Part shown: one piece after another, positions 11,769 to 23,846 of the stretch | How the letters are laid out: each line of letters opens with the position of its first letter | Numbering within the stretch: position 1 is the stretch's first letter | Assembly (NCBI GenBank): GCA_022495005.1 | Contig: JAGYXB010001057.1 | Coordinates: 495,239-559,238 of the forward strand | Length of the DNA stretch: 64,000 bases | Direction: 5' to 3' | DNA from: Rhyacophila brunnea | Lineage: Eukaryota; Arthropoda; Insecta; Trichoptera; Rhyacophilidae | The notes under the pieces: generated by a model | What the model saw: the letters and a program-made list of their open reading frames with translations, nothing else | Told to the model about the DNA's origin: nothing | Databases searched by the model: none | Translations under genes and position numbers: made by a program

Positions 11769-13365
11769 ACTCTCTATCTGAAGAAAAACAGATGACCGTG
11801 ATGAGTGGAGAGTATTGTTGCAAAAATTACAACTGAACTGCAAGACAATAATTTTATGAATAGGTACACATTTCTTGCCGCTTTCAAAACAAGTTGCTTC
11901 GAAGCAATTCACCGTTTATAAAAAAAACTGAATGTGTGCGTTTTTGTTGTTATACTGCCTATCGATTTTTGTTTAATCATTCTTTGATGACTTGCATAAT
12001 ACACGGACATTTTTTTTGTATTCGTTTGAATTTCTCCACCCATTGTATAAATTCAGGTGATTTAAAAAAAACTGTAAATTATCTGCTTTAATATGTATTG
12101 TTACCTGCTGTTGCTACCATCACATAATGAAAGGTTAATACAATATTTTCACCTACAATGGTATAGTTTTGTCGGTTTCAATTTCGCCTCATGTTGTTGT
12201 TTGTCAATTTGTGTTTGATCCAAGGACCCAATTGGTTGAGCAAACAGTTGATAATTAGGCCTAATAAAAATATGTTTACATTACCTTCACGCTTTGGATG
12301 CTTTGCTTAGAAGCAAATATTATAGGTGCCTAATTAATAAGATTATACAATGAAGCAGCGAACCATGAGAAGTGGAGATTATTTGGTCGCAGAAATAATA
12401 ACTGCATAGTATAGTGATTTTCAGATATAAGTGATTGAACAGGAAGATACATTTATTTAAATTGAGAAAATCGCTTTAACCTTGTCAGATTTTTTTATAT
12501 TCTCATTCTAAAATCTTCCTGTGAGTTACTACTAAAACTGTACATAATAAAAAAATATTACGGATTTAGGAAATATAACATAGATTTCCGGATGAAATAT
12601 GAAAATCAATTTCCCTTTAGGATGAAAAAAATCATTTGGTTTGAGGGAAAATGTCGCGGTAGACGGGATAATATTATTTTCGATTGTGTAATTATTTACA
12701 TTGATACGAAACTTAGAAATGTGAAAAAAAATTTTTGGGGAGATAGAGAAATGTATATGAAAATGAAAGTAACGAACGTAGACGCGTATTTTATTAATAA
12801 GATTTATGACTCGGCAGGACGCCACATTAAAATGGAAGAAGATTTCTCAACTAGACTCGGGGGAAGTTTCAATCACGTGAACTCTCTTAAGTTGTTCGTG
12901 TGTCTGGGCTATTCATCGCAGACGCGCCGGAGTGACCTACCTATTCATGCGCGAAAAAAGTAAATCGAAAAGTGGAGGCGGTACATTGTATTCTGAATGT
13001 GTTACACTTCACTCATCGCAGGATGTAAAAAATATATCAAGGCAATATTTCGTTTCCATAATGTTTGACAGATTTGGAGCATTCTAATACAAATTGATAG
13101 GTTTCCAGAAAAGCTTCTACTTGATACACGTGTGGAATACTTTCAGATTATTAACATTTTATTGATCGAATATTAATCTATGAGGTTCACGACCAGACAT
13201 TCAACAAACAAATATAATAAAAAGGTTTCTGAGGTTTTATTGTTAAAATTTTATATAATTACTCAAATTGTGCAGTAACGAAAACTACAATATTAAATCT
13301 GGTGTATCAATTATTCATTAAATAAAAAGTAGTTGAATTAAAAAATATTTCTAACTCCATGTACG
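11769..13365. other. Unannotated stretch
   Basis: A 123-codon open frame (12592-12963, plus) overlaps an equally long one on the other strand and shows no recognisable domain. I treat it as chance. A weak family H fragment (GGTTGAGCAA) lies near 12235. Nothing else is recognised. Confidence 0.35.
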
Positions 13366-13368
13366 TTA

Positions 13369-13837
13369 GAGGGCTCGCACATCAGAACTCGCCGCATGCG
13401 TCTTACGACGAATTCGTCGATGTGACGTCATCGTAAACCAAGAAACAAACGTTATCAAATGGAGCTTCGCAGATTGGCCGATGCAACACGACGCTGCGAC
13501 GATCCTGCATCCAACATGTCGCATTCTGCTACAGCCTGCATGTTGTATCTAAAAAAAGTCGACTCCGCGCAAGCGCACAGCCCGCGGCCATCGGCCATTT
13601 CTGTCTCTATCTCTGTCTACACTGTCATTGCTCGCTCATCGCTGGTCACCGCGTTTGACGTTTGTTCATACAATCAACACAATAAAAATGGCAGACGAGA
13701 GACTCTCCGATGCGGCGAATGTCGATATCGCTAGGCAGATGTGCGAGGTTTTATCAAGGAACACCGCCTGCCCGTTCTCGGAAGCTTTGATTTATGGCGG
13801 TTAGGCACACGAGGCGAGTTGTGATGTGCGAGCCGGC
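13369..13837 (+). mobile_element. PIF/Harbinger-like non-autonomous element
   Basis: Terminal inverted repeats of about 25 bp: left GAGGGCTCGCACATCAGAAC, right GTTGTGATGTGCGAGCCGGC. TTA stands on both sides (13366-13368 and 13838-13840), the 3-bp duplication expected of PIF/Harbinger. Near the right end, at 13688, a start codon opens a 38-codon frame beginning MADERLSDAANVDIARQMC, preceded by AATAAAA. This may be the amino end of a lost ORF. No transposase domain remains. The class rests on the duplication length and is tentative. Confidence 0.65.
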
Positions 13838-13894
13838 TTAAAATTAAAATGTTAAGATATCCTGACGACATCTAGAAATCAAGGTAATAATTAA

Positions 13895-14258
13895 GGCTAT
13901 ACCTCAGTTGAGGCATGGTCTAAAAAGATCGTGGCTAGGCAATGCGCGGATTGCGGGTCGCGGGTGCAAATGACACATGCCGAACGAAATATAATTTGTC
14001 ATATAAATCCAACATGCGTCCATTTATGTTCTGTTTATTGTTCTATTAGTAACAATAATAATATATTCATTGACATTTTTCTTCAAGTAAATTGGTAATG
14101 TTTTTAGTCATCTTTACACGATTTAAGAATTAATACCCCCGTCGCCATCACGAAACAAATTGACGTGTTCTCGACGTTCGCTCTCAGAATGCCAGCAAGT
14201 CCAAAATTTCGTAGCGCCTATAGTTGAAAATTATTTGCCGTTTCATTGATGTATCGTC
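13895..14258 (+). mobile_element. Family C TTAA-flanked element, copy 2
   Basis: Bounded by TTAA at 13891-13894 and 14259-14262. Starts GGCTATACCTCAGTTGAGGC and ends CCGTTTCATTGATGTATCGTC. It aligns end to end with the copy at 23847 and, reversed, with those at 10326 and 17716. Non-coding. Confidence 0.75.
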
Positions 14259-14611
14259 TTAATACATTCTAGTCAAAATCACAAACGATTCGAGAAACAC
14301 GTTTTTCTCAAAACCTCTATTTCGCCGTAATTAGGTACGATGCAGGTGACTAAATTGGTATAGCACATTGATCGGAATCCGTTCCTGTCAGTTCCTGTTC
14401 GGTCGGACGTCATATATATTTTTAAGATTTTTTGTAATATGTACGTTTCTGAGGTGTTTCCAAATGATGTATGTTTAATAAAAAAGGTTACATTCTCACG
14501 TCTTGTGAATTGGTCGTAGAATAAAATAAATAGTTTATTAAATTACATGTGTTATATGTGAAAAGCGTGTCTATGAAAAAGTATGTTTTAAGAATATAAT
14601 TTTAATTTTAA

Positions 14612-14900
14612 TACTATCGACCGAGGGTACCTCAAATTCTAACTACCTACTAAGTAAAGGATCAAGTACTATAAGAAAAAACAAACAAATTATGAAAGGT
14701 AGTTGAAGTGTTCGTAAAAACCCGTACCTAATAGATAATTAGTAGTTAAAATCACTATTAATAGGTACATTCAATAAGCACATAAATCTTCATTCTCAAC
14801 AATGGCACTGGGTAACGAATTGGGAATTTAATAAAGTTACCTAACTAATGATAAATGCCAATAATAGACGTAAGTACCTACCTACCAATAATAATAATTT
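14612..14900 (+). repeat. Family B element, partial copy
   Basis: Begins AATACTATCGACCGAGGGTA, then jumps to family B internal sequence (GGATCAAGTACT, GTTGAAGTGTTCGTAAAAAC, CAATGGCACTGGGTAAC) also present at 21641-22358 and 34922-35352. The hairpin arms are missing, so this is an internally deleted or truncated copy. Confidence 0.6.
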
Positions 14901-15854
14901 AGAAAGTACCTATTTAGTAAATTATTGTAAGAAAAATCTATAGTGGCCAACCCAATTGAAATATTCATATCAGAAACCATGGTAGCTTAGTACTTACCTA
15001 GATATCGCGTAGAAAGCTTCAGATTCGAAAACGTAAGTTTTATCAAAGCGAGAAACATGGTTATACATTGCAAAATAATGTTCCTAGTTGGACAAATTCC
15101 AATTCCAGACAGCATAAATTGTTAACGGAATGTGAGTTTAATTTACGCAAGCATTTATATTTCTTCCGAGAATATGTTCTATCATTGATGTTTGCACAAC
15201 GATGGAACTAGCATAGTGGCAATTATTCACTTGGCGTGACATAATATAAACCAACTGCGAAATATGTTACTTAATACCTTCAAAATAATACAAGTAGATA
15301 TTTTTATTTCCAATGAAGACAATCAAATAAAATAACAGATATATATACAAAATCGTTAGCCGAGCTCGAGAGCTTTCCGCCGCCGACTAATCGCTTTTAA
15401 AGTGACCTAGTAAGTTTACAGTATTCAGCTACTAATAACACATTATGTATGATATTCACGGACCCTTAGTACACTCAGTAGCATATCGTGGGATACACAG
15501 CTTCATGCTGGGCAAAACGTGTAAAAATAAAAAAATAAATGAAACAATTAAAGAAGGGAACCAGAGTTTCAGATGTAAAAAGTAATTGTTTGCTAAAAAA
15601 ACTTACATGGAAATTAACAGAACTTATAGTTCGAAGAAAAGACTATCGCCGGACAAATCTAGTAATTATAGAAAATGTCCGAAATGTAGATTTAAGGGCC
15701 AATATATATACAATCATAAGATAACTTGGATGATATAATTATTTAATAACAAGATTTGAATATTATAATAATAATATTATTTCATTCAGTCGTTCAAGGC
15801 ACTCCTTTTGTTACCTGTTATAATATTGAGTAGGGGTAACTCAGATAAAAGATT
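14901..15854. other. Unannotated stretch
   Basis: Short frames only. No repeat or protein recognised. Confidence 0.4.
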
Positions 15855-16610
15855 TGTATGATGCAAAGTTCACTTTCAATCAGCATATTCTTAACATCAG
15901 CAAATCTTGCTTGGTTTTGTTATGAGGGTTTCAAGATCATTTCAAAATGTCCGAGTGATACGTATAATAGATATATATATATCATTTATTTTGTATTATT
16001 ATTATCGAATATGCCAGCATTATTTGGAGTCCTCACAGGTCCATCCATACGATGAAGTTAGATCGAGTGCATAATAGATTTCTTAGATTTCTCTACTTGA
16101 AGGATGGATTCTTTCCTTACGATAATGATAATAAAAAGAATTTTCCAACTCAGTTTCTTCTGGGTATGATATCAATGCAATACCTTCCGTCCATCCGAAG
16201 AGTGATTGCTTTTTTAACGCATTTTTTTTGTACTTCTTAGTGGGTTCATTTACAATCCGTTTATACTGGCAAATATTAATTTTCATGTTCCCACCAATAT
16301 CACTAGTAACTCTGCGGTCTTCGTGATACCCACCCCATCGCAGGGATGTTTCATGATGCTGTGTATCGTTCGATTAACTTGTTTGATGGCACCATAAAGG
16401 TTGATTTTTTAAAACTATATAATATTCGTGTGTGTGTTAAATAGGTTAAATTTGTAATTGTTTTTATCATTTTACTTTAATATTTACAAGATACTTTCTT
16501 TTCTACATTATTGTTATATTGGTTGTCATTTGTACTAAAATCTTATTGTATGTATTATGGCGCATTAGCCAATAATACTCTTCTTTCTAAATAAATATAT
16601 AGATACATAT
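15855..16610 (+). mobile_element. LINE 3' fragment (jockey/CR1-like), decayed
   Basis: Frames read on from one another across frameshifts and stops: EYASIIWSPHRSIHTM near 16007, then KLDRVHNRFLRFLYLK and PTQFLLGMISMQ up to about 16230. These match the post-catalytic region of jockey-superfamily reverse transcriptases (YASxIWSP, then RxQxRFLRxLxxR). The 3' end carries ATGGCGCATTAGCCAATA and an AAATAAATA tail, identical in plan to the copy ending at 60965. It is 5'-truncated and dead. Confidence 0.75.
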
Positions 16611-17711
16611 TATATAATTCAATTAAATACAGTCTTTTAAGAAAGTAGGCGAAGTTGGTCTGAATATTATCATTATCAATAATAAATTATATGCATGAAG
16701 TACCTACTAAATATTCTGATTTATTTATTTGAATAAACTTGACGGCCTCTCAACAATGATTAAATAATAATAAGGAAATAATACACGATGAAAATAGAAA
16801 TATGTACCTCACTAAAAAAATGTAATCTAATGAAAGAATGAGGCATAAACAGCGGCTACTATTTTCGGCGGCGCGGTAGGTATGTTGGTTGTATTTAGGG
16901 ATCGATTTTGCTCTTGTGTTTTTTAAGCAAGCGTTTTAATTGCAGAGATCGCCAATATGTAAACTCCAGAAATTTGTGAGAATCACTAGTTACCTTCATA
17001 TTATCTTTTTGGGTTATACATATTGAATGATTGATTCAATTTGATATCTACAATTTTTAATGACGCTCTACACCGGTTTCGTCTCTGAAATAGATATTTT
17101 TTTCTTAAACACAAATGGATAAGTTAGTAAACTTAAATCAATTAAAAGATATTGTATGCAGTGCGACTTCCCGGGTATAAGAAGAACCCTGGTATAAGAA
17201 GCCAATCAATGGGTACATTACACATTGAACCACGAGGACCGCCAATAGATATAGATAAGTATTTATTTAATGCGAAACGACTTTTGTGAAAACCCTAAAT
17301 GATAGACAAGAATTTTTTTAAATCGATATGAGTAATACAATCAATTAGGTATTTTCTCTGTAGGTAGAATGGTGTCGGACTCTTGAAACATTGTGGGAGA
17401 CTTATTTAGATGTTGGTATCGTTACTTTCAAACGATACTGATACCATTGCAAAGCAGTGGCGAAGACTCCATACTAGGCGATTATTTGAAGCCTACCTTC
17501 TTAAGAAAAATATTTTTTAATTGCATATTGACTTATTTATTATAATTACTTGATTATATATTCTTAAAATAATTCATTTTGCCAACGAGAGATGCCGTAT
17601 GTGTAGGAATGTATTACACAGAATAGAACAAAAATATACCACAGCACGCCGAAAAAACAATAACCGAAAAAAATAATTCTATGATGTTTATTCGAATATT
17701 AAGACTTAAGA
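16611..17711. other. Unannotated stretch
   Basis: AT-rich. Contains CCCGGGTATAAGAAGAAC near 17170, a GC/AT contrast with no assigned role. No gene seen. Confidence 0.4.
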
Positions 17712-17715
17712 TTAA

Positions 17716-18055
17716 GGTACTTCAGTGAAACGGCAAATAATTTCGGACTGGCTGGCAATCGGAGAGCGAAAGTCGAGCTGTGAACACGTCAATTTGTTTT
17801 GTGATGGCGGCGACGGGGGAATTAATTCTTAAGTCGTGTAAAAATGACTAAAAGACGTTAACCATTTACTTGAAAAAGAAAACGTGTCAATGAATATATT
17901 ATTATTATTAGTAATAGAACAATAAACATAACATTAAATGGGCGCATGATGACTTTTTATGACAAATTATGTTTTGTTCTGCACGCGTCATTTGTACAAT
18001 CTTCGCGTCGCGTAGTCACGATCGTTTTAGACCGTGCCCCAGCTGAAGTATAGCC
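17716..18055 (-). mobile_element. Family C TTAA-flanked element, copy 3
   Basis: TTAA at 17712-17715 and 18056-18059. Minus orientation, same body as copies 1, 2 and 4. The right edge is included in an 86-bp tandem duplication (18043-18214). Confidence 0.7.
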
Positions 18056-18214
18056 TTAATAAATACAGACTGTTTTTTTTTTTTTTAAATAAAAAGAACT
18101 TTTATCTAATGATTTTTGATGTGTATACCTGAAGTATAGCCTTAATAAATACAGACTGTTTTTTTTTTTTTTTAATAAAAAGAACTTTTATCTAATGATT
18201 TTTGATGTGTACAT
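18043..18214. repeat. 86-bp direct tandem duplication
   Basis: CTGAAGTATAGCCTTAATAA occurs at 18043 and again at 18129, followed in both by a long T run, AATAAAAAGAACTTTTATCT and GATTTTTGATGTGTA. The two units are nearly identical, so the event is recent. The unit spans the end of the family C element and its flank, so it is not part of the transposon. Confidence 0.85.
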
Positions 18215-19161
18215 GTTTGAAAAAATACGTAATTTAAACTGATCGCTTAATTTTATGTCGTCAGTGAGTTTTTGATGTTTCATTAAATTATTGTGTCGTT
18301 GTCATTAGTGTGTACCTATTCATTAGTAGAAATATCGTATTATCTTCTTATTCCTCGTAAGTATACCTGACATGTGTGTTCTTTTTATCAGATCTCCACA
18401 GCCTACCTCTTTCCAAAAGGCAACCTTCGCCACCGTTCCAAAGTAATTTTGTCGTGGCCGCAATGTCAGAAGAATATGTCCTTCCTCTATTTAGCAAATT
18501 CTCAAAATGATTTAAAATATTTCTGTGAGAATAATATTTATTTTCTACATGTTTGATAAAATAAATATATAGGAACGTAAGTGTGTGGTCGTTTTAGTTT
18601 TTCACGATTATTTTCAAAGTTTTCCTCGGCATTTTAAAGAGGCTTTACTCCGAAAAAATCGATCGGGATAGGTTTGTTTATTCTGTCAAAGCGGGTTAAG
18701 AGTGCGTCTCAAACTGTGGAAAAGTAAGCACAGAACGCGGAATTATTAAGACAGGCGAGTCTGTCTTGTTTGAGCTTTTCGGGAAGGCTTCGAAGGAGGC
18801 GACGCGAGGCTGGGCGAGGAGGCTGCACGGTCGATAAGGATTGCACATGCGCGCCGAAGTCAATACAACTTTCCCTTCGCCCCCCAACACTCGCCGTTTC
18901 AACCTTAGGCCCTTCCGCAAATACAGCCTTTTCTTTTCATCGTAACTTGACTTTGTAGGTTGTAGTAATGTTATTAAATGTCAGCCGTTGAAGTAATGCT
19001 ATTCAAGTATTATATAAGAAATTTGATTCATTATTTTTACCTATTTTGGGGATAAAAAAAGACTGTTGTTCCTAAAGTAAAATCAAAGCGCGGTACAATA
19101 GTCGATATTATTATACATCGTTCGTTCCAGCCCTCATTACTGGAAGCAAACATTACAAGGG
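18215..19161. promoter_or_regulatory. Contains a GC-rich island, possible promoter
   Basis: About 18700-18930 stands out by GC and CpG content (for example GGAGGCGACGCGAGGC and GCACATGCGCGCCG) against AT-rich flanks, like the island near 5200-5440. Both strands give open frames, so coding cannot be inferred. A promoter or 5' exon is possible. The rest holds nothing recognised. Confidence 0.3.
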
Positions 19162-19362
19162 ATGGCAGTATCGCATCGAATGAAAGTATCAGATTTAATT
19201 TTTATGACATCCTTATTTATTACATTATTACAATGTGATCTACGACCCCCAATCAATTGTACGCAATTCAAATCAATAATTGGACGACGTGGTGCTTGCG
19301 CGCCTTTACACACATTGTTTTTCAATGTGTGTATGAGTCAGAGTATGGACGTAATAGGTTGA
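19162..19362 (+). CDS. Small ORF with a signal-peptide-like start, doubtful
   Basis: 66 codons from ATG at 19162. From the inner Met at 19180 it reads MKVSDLIFMTSLFITLLQC, a charged residue then a hydrophobic core ending at Cys, as in a secretory signal peptide. A short Cys-containing stretch (PPINCTQF, RRGACAPL) follows. The last ~15 codons run into the SINE-like family H repeat, so either it is an exon whose donor lies before about 19320 or the frame is accidental. No homologue recognised. Confidence 0.2.
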   Translation: MAVSHRMKVSDLIFMTSLFITLLQCDLRPPINCTQFKSIIGRRGACAPLHTLFFNVCMSQSMDVIG

Positions 19363-19450
19363 GCAAGTGGCTAACATCCATTTCTCGTAAAAGCGAAATC
19401 TGTAATATAAACCTCCACTATATACTACTATTATATAGGCACTATATTAA
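19335..19450 (+). mobile_element. SINE-like family H fragment
   Basis: Shares GAGTCAGAGTATGG, TAATAGGTTGAGCAAGTGG, ACATCCATTTCTC and CCTCCAC with the copies at 8285 and 11179. The 3' part with the A-rich tail is missing. Confidence 0.6.
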
Positions 19451-19670
19451 AATCATGGATGCTTGCGCGCAGATAATAATAACACGGTGCGGACCGTATT
19501 TCCAATACTTTTTACATGCGATACTCTACGGAGTTCAGAAAATCCAATGATGCCAACAATATATAAACAAAAAACAGCATAATAAAAAGAGTAAATACAA
19601 AAATCATAAAATAGGTAATACTGTACAATTTGAAGCGAACGCTAACAATAATTTACGTGTTATACATTAA

Positions 19671-19826
19671 GAGCGAAACCACACGGGCGCTGCGTACGCG
19701 CTGCGTCGCGAGACCGCTATATTCCGACTGCGAGTGGGAGTGAGTACGCAACAGCGCAACTGCTCGCAGTCGGAATACAGCGGTCTCACGACGCAGCGCA
19801 TACGCAACGCTCGTGTGGCTTCGCTC
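19671..19826. mobile_element. GC-rich hairpin MITE
   Basis: Two arms of about 60 bp pair almost perfectly: left GAGCGAAACCACACGGGCGC and right GCTCGTGTGGCTTCGCTC; then GAGACCGCTATATTCCGACT with AGTCGGAATACAGCGGTCTC. The loop is about 35 bp. Non-coding. The open frames on the minus strand here are by-products of the GC-rich palindrome. Confidence 0.8.
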
Positions 19827-19832
19827 TGAGGT

Positions 19833-21623
19833 AGATAAAGGTGCTCTCTGCACACATCCTTGTAAACGAACCGATTCACAGAAGCTCACAAATCTTATTC
19901 TTTCGTAAACATATAAATCCCGATGAATGAGTTTGATAAATAAATCATATCAATATTACAATAAGAATGTATGTTGTCATAGTCTGCTAACATGTCTGCA
20001 TATACCCGAGCATTATGTTCTGCAATGCACATTGTATGTCATTTAAAAAAATCAGCATTACCTATATTTCAATAAGGATGATTATTGTAAATTCGCGTTG
20101 TTGTGTTTGACATATTGTGCTAACATATTCACTTTAATGTTGACTTGTTAATGTGATTAAGCGTCCTGATATAAATAAGTCAATGAATCAATGAATGCAT
20201 ACCTAATATTATTATGTAAGTATGTTAGTTATTAGATGGGTACATAATGTTTGCCAATTATTATTGTACCACTGCAGACCTGGAAATATCAGGGTTTCGC
20301 TTCCATGTTTATACTTCCTGTTGTCATATCCTTATAAAGAAGTAAGATTTCAATCGTATTGTTTCTGATGAATTCGTACGCTAATTATTATGGCTAACGA
20401 CTGTTACAATTATACACAGGTATTTCGTAGAATGAAGAACGGGTACCGCAAATAACATTCAATAATTATTCAACTTAAATGACACCCATTTCTCCACAAA
20501 TGGAGCAGACATAGATGATGGAAAGAAAAAAAATTGTGACAGCTTATTCCCTCTGCTTCACAAATCCACGTAGCGCTATCTCTTACCTTAATATACATAC
20601 ATTAAAGCGGAATATATTCACACAATCAAATAGACCTTTTTCACGAACCACTGACAGCACCGAAAAGATGGATGGCACTTTCTAAACGGAAGGTTTTCAC
20701 TAATTACCAAAAACGGCCAAACAGTATATTATTTGCTTTTGGGTAGGAATAGTTTTCAATTGTAATTACTTACTCGTTGATTATTTTTAACCGAGTACTA
20801 TCATTCAAAAATAAGTAGTAGGCCAGTAATGTCTTGTATGTATCTTTAATGTGTCCACTTTTGTAGTGAGTTTTACTCTTGTGGATTAAAATATTTGGTG
20901 TTGTTAAATTTTATCATGTAACTATGCTTATGATACTGTTCCGAGGTCCGAGTCTCGGTAGAATGAGATGTTGTGCGGAGCGATACAGGGACTGAGATAC
21001 TAACAGACCGGGAACTTATATTCGAGTGACATGTCTAACGAATTATGATCCGCTATTTATTGACGTACCTACTCACAATCAAAATAATGTCTTGAAAAGA
21101 ATATTTAGAAAATAATTATTATAATTGAGTCAGCTACTATATGGAGTTTGCGTCATCGGATATAATATCTGACTATGTGAAAAATGGGTATCGCGGAAAT
21201 AATAATTGCAGTAAGCTATTTACCTACTAAGTTTGCCTTAATTGGACGCTACGGGAAATGGATGTTAAAGAATTTGTAATTGCGGTAATGTATTTAATAT
21301 CGCCGATCAATATGCTGACACGGATTGAGTTATTTATCCCGATATATGTTAGGTATCTTACATTTAACTTAATTCTGTGTGCATAGTGGAAAGGTAGATT
21401 AATCTACATCTACAATCACTAATGTTCAGGAGAGACAAACGAAGATTGAGTTGTGGGCAACTCTGTATGTCAAATTCTATTTAGTAATTCGTTAATTCGA
21501 TTTATCCGTTTTCTCTAGAACATTCGTTCAGCTAAAGCACCGACATATTCCCTATTCCGTTCCCACACAATTTTTCCTCCGTAAGAACTGTCATTAAAAT
21601 ATAATTTTATGTTAAAAGAACAT
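19833..21623. other. Long unannotated stretch
   Basis: About 1.8 kb of AT-rich DNA with no long frame, terminal repeat or family match. Confidence 0.45.
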
Positions 21624-21640
21624 TATTAGTGATTTCAATT

Positions 21641-22358
21641 CTAATTGATTTAAGTTTTGTACTATTTCATTTGAGTCATTTTTTGCGACCCGGGTTTCGC
21701 TTTTCGGCATTTTCATGCACTATGCGCACTCACAAATGGCAAATACACACTGACAACGATTAAAGTTAATTCTAACTTAGGTATATAATAAATTAATACA
21801 ATAAAGTATGTAAAAACTTTATTATTCCATTAAATTCCCTATAAGTTACCCAGTGCCAATGTTTTCCTAGTAATGACGATTTATTTTTATATTTAATGTA
21901 TTATTAGTGATTCGGTATCTAACTACTAAACTAACTATCTAACTAACTAAATATTACGTAGGGTTTTTTACAAACACTTCAGCTAGTTTTAACTATATTA
22001 ATTGAGTTAGCATTTACTTGGTAGAATTCCATTTTACAAGAAATGAAAATATAAATAATATTAAATTCTACAGTTTTTTTAACTTAAGTTTGATATATTT
22101 TTATTATTTTTATATCAGATCATCGACTTAATAGGTAGGTAATAAAATGTTTTCCTACTTTATTGGATTAATTCATTATATAAGTTAGAATTAACTGTAT
22201 TTTTTGTCAGTGTGTATTTATCATTGGTGAGTGCGCATAGCGCCTGAAGACGCCGAAAGGCGAAACCCGGGTCGGAAAAATGAGTCAAATTGAATAGTAC
22301 AAAACTTAAATCTATTGAAATTTAAATTCAAATTCCATCAAGTACCCTCGGTCGATAG
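21641..22358. repeat. Family B element, longest copy, flanked by a 17-bp direct repeat
   Basis: The outer arms contain GCGACCCGGGTTTCGC (left) and GGCGAAACCCGGGTCGG (right). The right end is complete (CCCTCGGTCGATAG). The interior is AT-rich, includes GTTACCCAGTGCCAATG, and is shared with the copy at 14612. TATTAGTGATTTCAATT stands at 21624-21640 and again at 22359-22375. A 17-bp duplication next to a left end that lacks the outer terminus resembles target-primed insertion more than cut-and-paste. The class is unresolved. Confidence 0.75.
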
Positions 22359-22566
22359 TATTAGTGATTTCAATTAAATTATTATAATTAATATTACTGC
22401 AAAATATTTTTTTGAAACAAGGATTTTTAGTGAATTTTGATGCTATGTAACGTTTATCTAGTTGTCGCCGTTAATTAAATTGCCTTTAGTACAAAGCCAA
22501 GTATCTATAAACTATAAATAATTACGAAAATCCGTATTAAAATAGCTTGCTTTTTTATTGAGAATA

Positions 22567-22945
22567 TAAATAATTACAAGATAAAAAGAACTTTTTATAT
22601 ACATTCTAAAACTTCATTTTGACATTTCATACTGATTTCCATAGTAACGCAGGTATATATTAATAATTTAGTTGCTAGGACCCCCTTAGCAACCAACAAT
22701 AATAACTTTCCATACAAAAAGGAATTAACTGAAAATCAATTCAATTCTGCTTAAAAATGGCTAAAAGTATTAAAAGACTGCATTGTCGTCGTGTTCTGAT
22801 ATATTCTAAAAGTTTCAAATGTCTAGCTAGTCGGGAAGTTAGTTGAAAATCTTCAATCGTCCAATACAAATCTTGGACAGAAAAAATGTATACTGCACAC
22901 GCAAGAAAAAATCTGTACCGGACAAACAAGAATACGAGCTAATGA
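22567..22945. repeat. Family K repeat, copy 1
   Basis: Matches 56148-56606 over most of its length (AATTACAAGATAAAAAGAAC, GTTGCTAGGAC, TCTAAAAGTTTCAAATGTCT, GACAAACAAGAATACGAGCT). The other copy has an extra ~85 bp near its left end. No terminal repeats or coding. Class unknown. Confidence 0.7.
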
Positions 22946-23722
22946 CAACGTGGTAAAATACGAGGTGAAAAAATTGTATTTTGATGAATCATTTAAACAT
23001 GTTTTTTTTAAATACTACGAGTACGCTGCAAATAGCAGTGATACATAACCTTTTTATCAATAAGTAGGGAGGGTTAGTGATAAAAATTCATTTAGACGTT
23101 TAAAGTGACTCAAATCTAGTCAAATCCTTGACCGTAGCACGCAATTCCGATATATTCAGAATAATAAAACCTATTATTAACCGATAAAAGCAATTTAACA
23201 TGTTTTACTGTATCTACACCTAATCTAGCCAATTATTGTTAGAAAATTTTCATTAGTCGGTGAGCCACAATAAACGATGTTGCGGGTTATGCACGACTGG
23301 CATATAGTAATATTTTTAGAAATATCCTCTGTAAGCAATATTATACTCAATATTGCTCAGTCATGTATGCTATTTCCGACTACATACTATCGAAAATCGT
23401 GCGAGCTTCATTACGAAATTCACGTGTGAGTAAACAATTTGATAAACGGGTTGGTAAGTTCGCACAAGTCCTAATACAAAAAATACAGAAAAGGCCGATG
23501 AAATCATCAAGTGTATCTAATTTAAATAAAGCTATTTTAATTTGACAGTCAAACAGATACCACTTTGAATAATATTATCAATATTTTTGCTCCCCGTCAA
23601 TAAACAGTAGGTAGGTAAAAATCATTACCGATATGTTATTATGTTATAATATAATGATAATACTGTTCCAATGTCAACTTCCTTTATTCATTAGGGCAAT
23701 CTTTCTTTGCAATTATCAAGAT
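22946..23722. other. Unannotated stretch
   Basis: A 60-codon open frame at 23363 has no recognisable content. Nothing else. Confidence 0.4.
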
Positions 23723-23842
23723 CATGCCCCCCACAGGAGGGGGGCTGACAGGGTTCTAGTCTGGGGGCCCGGCGTGGCGGGTCACCAGTTAGATGAGAAA
23801 AACCACAAATTTTCTTTTATAGTAAAAAAGGCGCTATTTTCC
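23723..23842 (+). mobile_element. Family E element, truncated copy
   Basis: Starts CATGCCCCCCACAGGAGGGG and continues GCTGACAGGGTTCTAG and GGCCCGGCGTGGCGGGT, as in the copies at 39211 and 43129. It ends at GGCGCTATTTTCC, where a family C element begins at a TTAA. The second half of family E is not found beyond that element. Confidence 0.65.
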
Positions 23843-23846
23843 TTAA

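Noticed and set aside
12592..12963. 123-codon ORF as a gene
   Set aside because: It overlaps a 97-codon frame on the opposite strand, has no recognisable domain or splice context, and the composition fits chance.
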